Of a DNA stretch of 64,000 bases, positions 60,918 through 64,000 are shown in pieces; positions within the stretch are counted from its first letter, which is position 1, and each line of letters starts with the position of its first letter. Source of the stretch: Hyphomicrobiales bacterium (GTDB lineage: Bacteria > Pseudomonadota > Alphaproteobacteria > Rhizobiales > Beijerinckiaceae); assembly GCA_930633495.1 (NCBI GenBank), contig CAKNFJ010000001.1, forward strand, positions 1,612,001-1,676,000, read 5' to 3'. Position numbers and translations under genes: made by a program. The notes beneath the pieces were generated by a model. That model was not told where the DNA came from. It was given only the letters and a program-made list of their open reading frames with translations, and searched no databases.

Positions 60918-62174
60918 ATGATGAAGTCGAGACGCCTGTTCCTTGCCGCGGCCTTCGCCGCGAGCCTGACGGCCGCGACGGGACCCGCCGCGGCGGACGA
61001 TCTCAAGATCGGCGTGATGTTCCCGCTCTCGGGCCCGATGGCCCTGATCGGCAACGAGGCCTATCAGGCGGCTCAGGTCGCGCGCGACATGATCAACGAG
61101 CGCGGCGGCATCAAGGGGCGGAAAGTCACCTTCGCCGTGGCCGATGCGCCCGGCCCGACCCAGGGCAATGCCGAGGCGACGCGCCTGATCGTGCGCGAGA
61201 AGGTGCCGCTCATCGCCGGCACCTATGCGTCCTCGATCGCTCTCGCCGCCAGCGAGGTGACCGAGCGCGAGGGCGTGCTCTACTGGGAGACGATCGCCGT
61301 CGCCGACAAATTCACCCAGCGCAACTACAAGAACGCCGTCCGCCTGACCTTCAACGCGACGATGATGGGCGAAACCGCAGCCGACTTCTCGAAGGATCTG
61401 GCCGGCAAGCTCGGCAAGAAGCCGGAAGAACTCAAGATAGCGGTCATCTCCGAGGATTCCGAATTCGGCCAGTCGGTCGGCGACGCGGCCGCCCGCCGCG
61501 TCAAGGCGAACGGTCAGAACCTCGTCGCCAACGAGCGCTACAGCCGGACCGTGACCGACCTCTCCTCGCTCGTGCTCTCGCTCAAGGCCAAGGCGCCGGA
61601 TGTCGTGATCGCGACCTCCTATCTCAACGACGGCGTCCTGTTCGTTCGCCAGGCGCGCGAGCTGGACTTCAACATGGGGGCGCTGGTCGGCATCGGCACC
61701 GGCTACGCCCTGCCGGATTTCCTCGCTGCCACCGGCGCCACCGCCGAAGGCATCTTCGACGTCGATGCTCCGGCAACGCCGAACGTCGCCAACCTGCCGC
61801 CCGCGACGCAGAAGCTCTATGGCGAATTCGTCGACCGCTTCAAGACGCTGGCCAAGCGTGACCCAGGCCCGCTCGCCCTGATCTCCTTCGGCGGCTTCTG
61901 GACGCTCTTCAACGAAGTCCTTGCCAAGGCACCGGACACCAAGATCGAAAGCCTCCGCAAGGCGGCTTATGCGATCGACCTTTCCGACGGCGCGCTGCTG
62001 ACCGGAGCGGGCGTGAAGCTGAAGCCGGAGGGCGACAAGGAGCAGGGCCAGAACAGCCGCGCGCTACTCTCCGTGATGCAGTGGCAGAAGGGCGCGCTGG
62101 AAGTCGTCTGGCCGAAGAGCGTCGCGGTCAAGGAGGCGGTCTCGGTGCCGCTCCCGGAATGGTCGAAACGCTGA
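60918..62174 (+). CDS. Liv-type ABC transporter substrate-binding protein
   Basis: 418 residues, longer than the leucine-binding protein LivJ (about 367). Signal peptide (SRRLFLAAAFAASLTAATGPAAA) then KIGVMFPLSGPMALIGNEAYQAAQVARDMINERGGIKGRKV, the type I periplasmic binding fold. GGAGGA precedes the ATG (a second ATG follows directly). It probably binds the organic acid handled by the enzymes of this operon rather than leucine; the ligand cannot be read from sequence. Confidence 0.9.
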   Translation: MMKSRRLFLAAAFAASLTAATGPAAADDLKIGVMFPLSGPMALIGNEAYQAAQVARDMINERGGIKGRKVTFAVADAPGPTQGNAEATRLIVREKVPLIAGTYASSIALAASEVTEREGVLYWETIAVADKFTQRNYKNAVRLTFNATMMGETAADFSKDLAGKLGKKPEELKIAVISEDSEFGQSVGDAAARRVKANGQNLVANERYSRTVTDLSSLVLSLKAKAPDVVIATSYLNDGVLFVRQARELDFNMGALVGIGTGYALPDFLAATGATAEGIFDVDAPATPNVANLPPATQKLYGEFVDRFKTLAKRDPGPLALISFGGFWTLFNEVLAKAPDTKIESLRKAAYAIDLSDGALLTGAGVKLKPEGDKEQGQNSRALLSVMQWQKGALEVVWPKSVAVKEAVSVPLPEWSKR

Positions 62175-62232
62175 GGAAAGACTGCGGGAGAACCGGGCTC
62201 GCCTGAGCCCGGTTCACGCCAACGAGGTCAAT

Positions 62233-63843
62233 ATGCAGACGCTTGTCGCGCAGTTGCGCTCGGCCGCCGCGAAGGCGCCGCAGGCCCGGATCCACGACGG
62301 GGCGCTCGCTCCCGACTATACCGAACTCCACGAGCGCAGCCTGCGCGTCGCCGGCGGGCTGGCGCGGCAAGGCATCGGGGAAGGCGACCGGGTCGCGCTC
62401 TGGCTGCCCAACGGCCTCGCCTATCTCGACCTCGTCCATGCCTGCCACCATCTCGGCGCCGTCGCCGTGGCGATCAATACCCGCTTTCGTACCGCGGAAG
62501 CCCAATCCATCCTGCAGCGAACCGGGGCCCGTGCGCTGGCGATCGCACCCGGCTTCAAGGACATAGCGTTCCTGGACATGCTGGCAGGGATGGATCGGGC
62601 TGCGCTCCCGGAACTGCGCCTCATCGTCTCGGTCGGCGAGGAACTTCATGATGCCTTGTCCGGCGCCACCTCTCTTGCTCATCGTGACTTGCTCGCGGCC
62701 AATCCGGTGGCGAGCCGAGCCGACCCTGAGCTTCCGGTTGCGATCTTCGCGACGTCCGGGACCACGAATGCTCCCAAATTCGCGCTGCATCGCCAGGGGA
62801 ATATCGCCCTGCACGGCGCGCGCATCGCCGCAGCCTTCGGCTTCGATGCCGGCGATGCCCATCTGCTTCAGGCCGTGCCGTTCTGCGGCATCTGGGGCTT
62901 CAGCCAATGGATGGGCACCGTCGCCGGCGCCGCCAGCGCGTCTCTCGTTCCGTTCTTCGAGGCGCGCGGCGCGGGCACGCTGATCCGCGAACGCGGCATC
63001 ACGCATCTGAGCGGCCCGGACGACCTGATCCAGCGGCTCTTCGATGCCTTTCCCGAGCAACGCCCCTTTCCCACGCTGCGCGAGGCGCTGATCTCGACCT
63101 TCAATCCGACGCTGGGCGAATTCACGACCTCGATCGACCAACGCGGGCTGCGAATGGTCAACGGTTACGGGATGAGCGAGATATTCTCCTTCTTCTCGCG
63201 CCGACGCGCCGACGATCCGCCGCCCCTGCGGCAGCGGCCGGGTGGCACACCGCTCGACCCGCAGGCCGAGCTTCGCGTCCGCTCGACGACAGGCGACGCC
63301 CTGCTCGGCATCGGCGAAGTCGGCCGACTCGAGCTTAAGGTCGATACGCTGTTCAGCGGCTATTTCGGCGATCCCGCCGCGACCGCCGCGGCCTTCACCC
63401 CGGACGGCTTCTTCCGCACCGGCGATCTCGCCGCTCTCGGCCCGGGAGGCACATTCGATCTCGTGGGGCGCGACGGCGACTTCCTGCGACTCGGCGGATT
63501 CCTGGTCAATCCGGTCGAGATCGAGGATGCGGTGAAGCAAGCCGCGCCCGGCTGCGAGGTCGTCGTCGTCGAGGCGGCGACCGCGCGCGGTAACAAGCCC
63601 GTCGCCTTCATGCGTGCCGGGCCGGGCATTGCCCCGCCGAATGCAGCGGTGCTGACGAACGCGCTGCGCGGCCGCATCGCCGATTTCAAGGTTCCCGTCC
63701 GGATCGTTCCTCTCGAGGCCTTCCCCGTCGCGATCGGTCCCAACGGCGAAAAGATTCAGCGCCATCGCCTGCGCGCGATGGCAGCAAGCCTGCTCGAAGC
63801 GAGCGACCCCAACTCCGCAGAGTCGAAGAGAGTGCCAGAATGA
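62233..63843 (+). CDS. Acyl-CoA synthetase (AMP-forming, ANL superfamily)
   Basis: 536 residues. The ATP-binding P-loop is IFATSGTTNAPKFALH, the adenylate motif is NGYGMSEIF, and FFRTGDLAALGPGGTFDLVGRDGDFLRLGGFLVNP is the hinge to the C-terminal domain. A catalytic lysine near the end is in GPNGEKIQRHRL. It activates a carboxylic acid as its CoA thioester through an acyl-adenylate, the likely first step after uptake by the Liv system. Its TGA overlaps the next ATG. Confidence 0.88.
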   Translation: MQTLVAQLRSAAAKAPQARIHDGALAPDYTELHERSLRVAGGLARQGIGEGDRVALWLPNGLAYLDLVHACHHLGAVAVAINTRFRTAEAQSILQRTGARALAIAPGFKDIAFLDMLAGMDRAALPELRLIVSVGEELHDALSGATSLAHRDLLAANPVASRADPELPVAIFATSGTTNAPKFALHRQGNIALHGARIAAAFGFDAGDAHLLQAVPFCGIWGFSQWMGTVAGAASASLVPFFEARGAGTLIRERGITHLSGPDDLIQRLFDAFPEQRPFPTLREALISTFNPTLGEFTTSIDQRGLRMVNGYGMSEIFSFFSRRRADDPPPLRQRPGGTPLDPQAELRVRSTTGDALLGIGEVGRLELKVDTLFSGYFGDPAATAAAFTPDGFFRTGDLAALGPGGTFDLVGRDGDFLRLGGFLVNPVEIEDAVKQAAPGCEVVVVEAATARGNKPVAFMRAGPGIAPPNAAVLTNALRGRIADFKVPVRIVPLEAFPVAIGPNGEKIQRHRLRAMAASLLEASDPNSAESKRVPE

Positions 63844-64000
63844 GCGAGACCTTCACCGCGCTGCTGATCGAGGACGATGGCGGCAAGCCGAAAGCCTCCT
63901 TCCGTGAGATCGGATTCGACGCCCTGCCCGACCATGACGTCCTGGTCGAGATTCACTACTCGACCCTCAACTACAAGGACGGGCTGGCGGTCTCCGGCAA
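63840..64000 (+). CDS. MDR-family quinone oxidoreductase/acrylyl-CoA reductase-like, N-terminal part
   Basis: 53 residues before the window ends: MSETFTALLIEDDGGKPKAS, then DALPDHDVLVEIHYSTLNYKDGLAVSG. This is the GroES-like start of the zinc-free medium-chain reductases of the AcuI/YhdH group, with YSTLNYKD as signature. AcuI reduces acrylyl-CoA to propionyl-CoA with NADPH. It overlaps the acyl-CoA ligase stop by ATGA, so is part of the operon. The NADPH-binding domain is outside the window. Confidence 0.8.
   Translation, partial: MSETFTALLIEDDGGKPKASFREIGFDALPDHDVLVEIHYSTLNYKDGLAVSG

Noticed and set aside
60918..62174. LivJ/LivK leucine-binding protein proper
   Set aside because: The fold fits, but it is about 50 residues longer and sits among CoA-ligase and dehydratase genes, so leucine specificity is not claimed.

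Overview
The window looks like chromosome of a GC-rich alphaproteobacterium of the order Hyphomicrobiales, most likely a Bosea-like (Boseaceae) or close relative. This is inferred from base composition, the proB-proA-nadD-rsfS-rlmH-envC-ctpA-deacetylase-rppH order, an alphaproteobacterial type C-P lyase operon and the type of intergenic palindromes. No tRNA, rRNA, CRISPR array or prophage was seen. The only mobile element recognised is one IS3-family insertion sequence.

Layout. 1-160: tail of an enoyl-CoA hydratase gene. 0.4-3.5 kb (-): a tripartite tricarboxylate transporter, tctC-tctB-tctA, with a LacI-type palindrome before tctC and a terminator-like hairpin between tctC and tctB. 3.7-5.2 kb (-): a secreted protein with a peptidoglycan-binding domain and a trypsin-like domain that has lost its catalytic triad. 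5.5-13.0 kb (+): bacterial alpha-2-macroglobulin with intact thioester motif, overlapping pbpC (penicillin-binding protein 1C). 13.2-18.2 kb: an RND efflux pump and its adaptor, divergent from a TetR gene across a perfect palindrome. 18.4-31.4 kb: phosphonate uptake and C-P lyase genes (phnCDEE; phnF divergent from phnGHIJKLM; a DUF1045 2H-phosphoesterase; phnN; a hexapeptide acetyltransferase). A good Pho box precedes phnC, and HutC-type operator sites lie between phnF and phnG.

31.4-33 kb: soluble globin-coupled chemoreceptor. 33-37.7 kb (-): ECF sigma factor, anti-sigma factor, subtilase, glycosyltransferase and methyltransferase, probably one transcription unit. 38-38.7 kb (-): a small charged protein and rpsU. 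39-47.6 kb (+): proline, NAD and ribosome-maturation genes followed by an envelope module (EnvC-like, CtpA, divergent polysaccharide deacetylase) and rppH. 48.5-50 kb: an IS3-family element inserted at codon 6 of a persulfide dioxygenase/sulfurtransferase (blh-like) gene. 51.7-54.9 kb (-): a DyP peroxidase with an encapsulin-targeting tail, a family 1 encapsulin and a type II NADH dehydrogenase, all overlapping. 55-64 kb: a lipase-like hydrolase, then a TetR regulator and an operon of MaoC-type dehydratase, Liv ABC transporter, acyl-CoA ligase and the start of an acrylyl-CoA-reductase-like gene, which together look like uptake and CoA-dependent breakdown of an organic acid.

The most unusual points are: an anti-sigma factor whose periplasmic part resembles the propeptide of the protease encoded next to it; an encapsulin nanocompartment operon translationally coupled to NDH-2; a 96-bp palindromic repeat inserted in frame in phnI; and an IS element whose end supplies a new start codon to the gene it interrupts.
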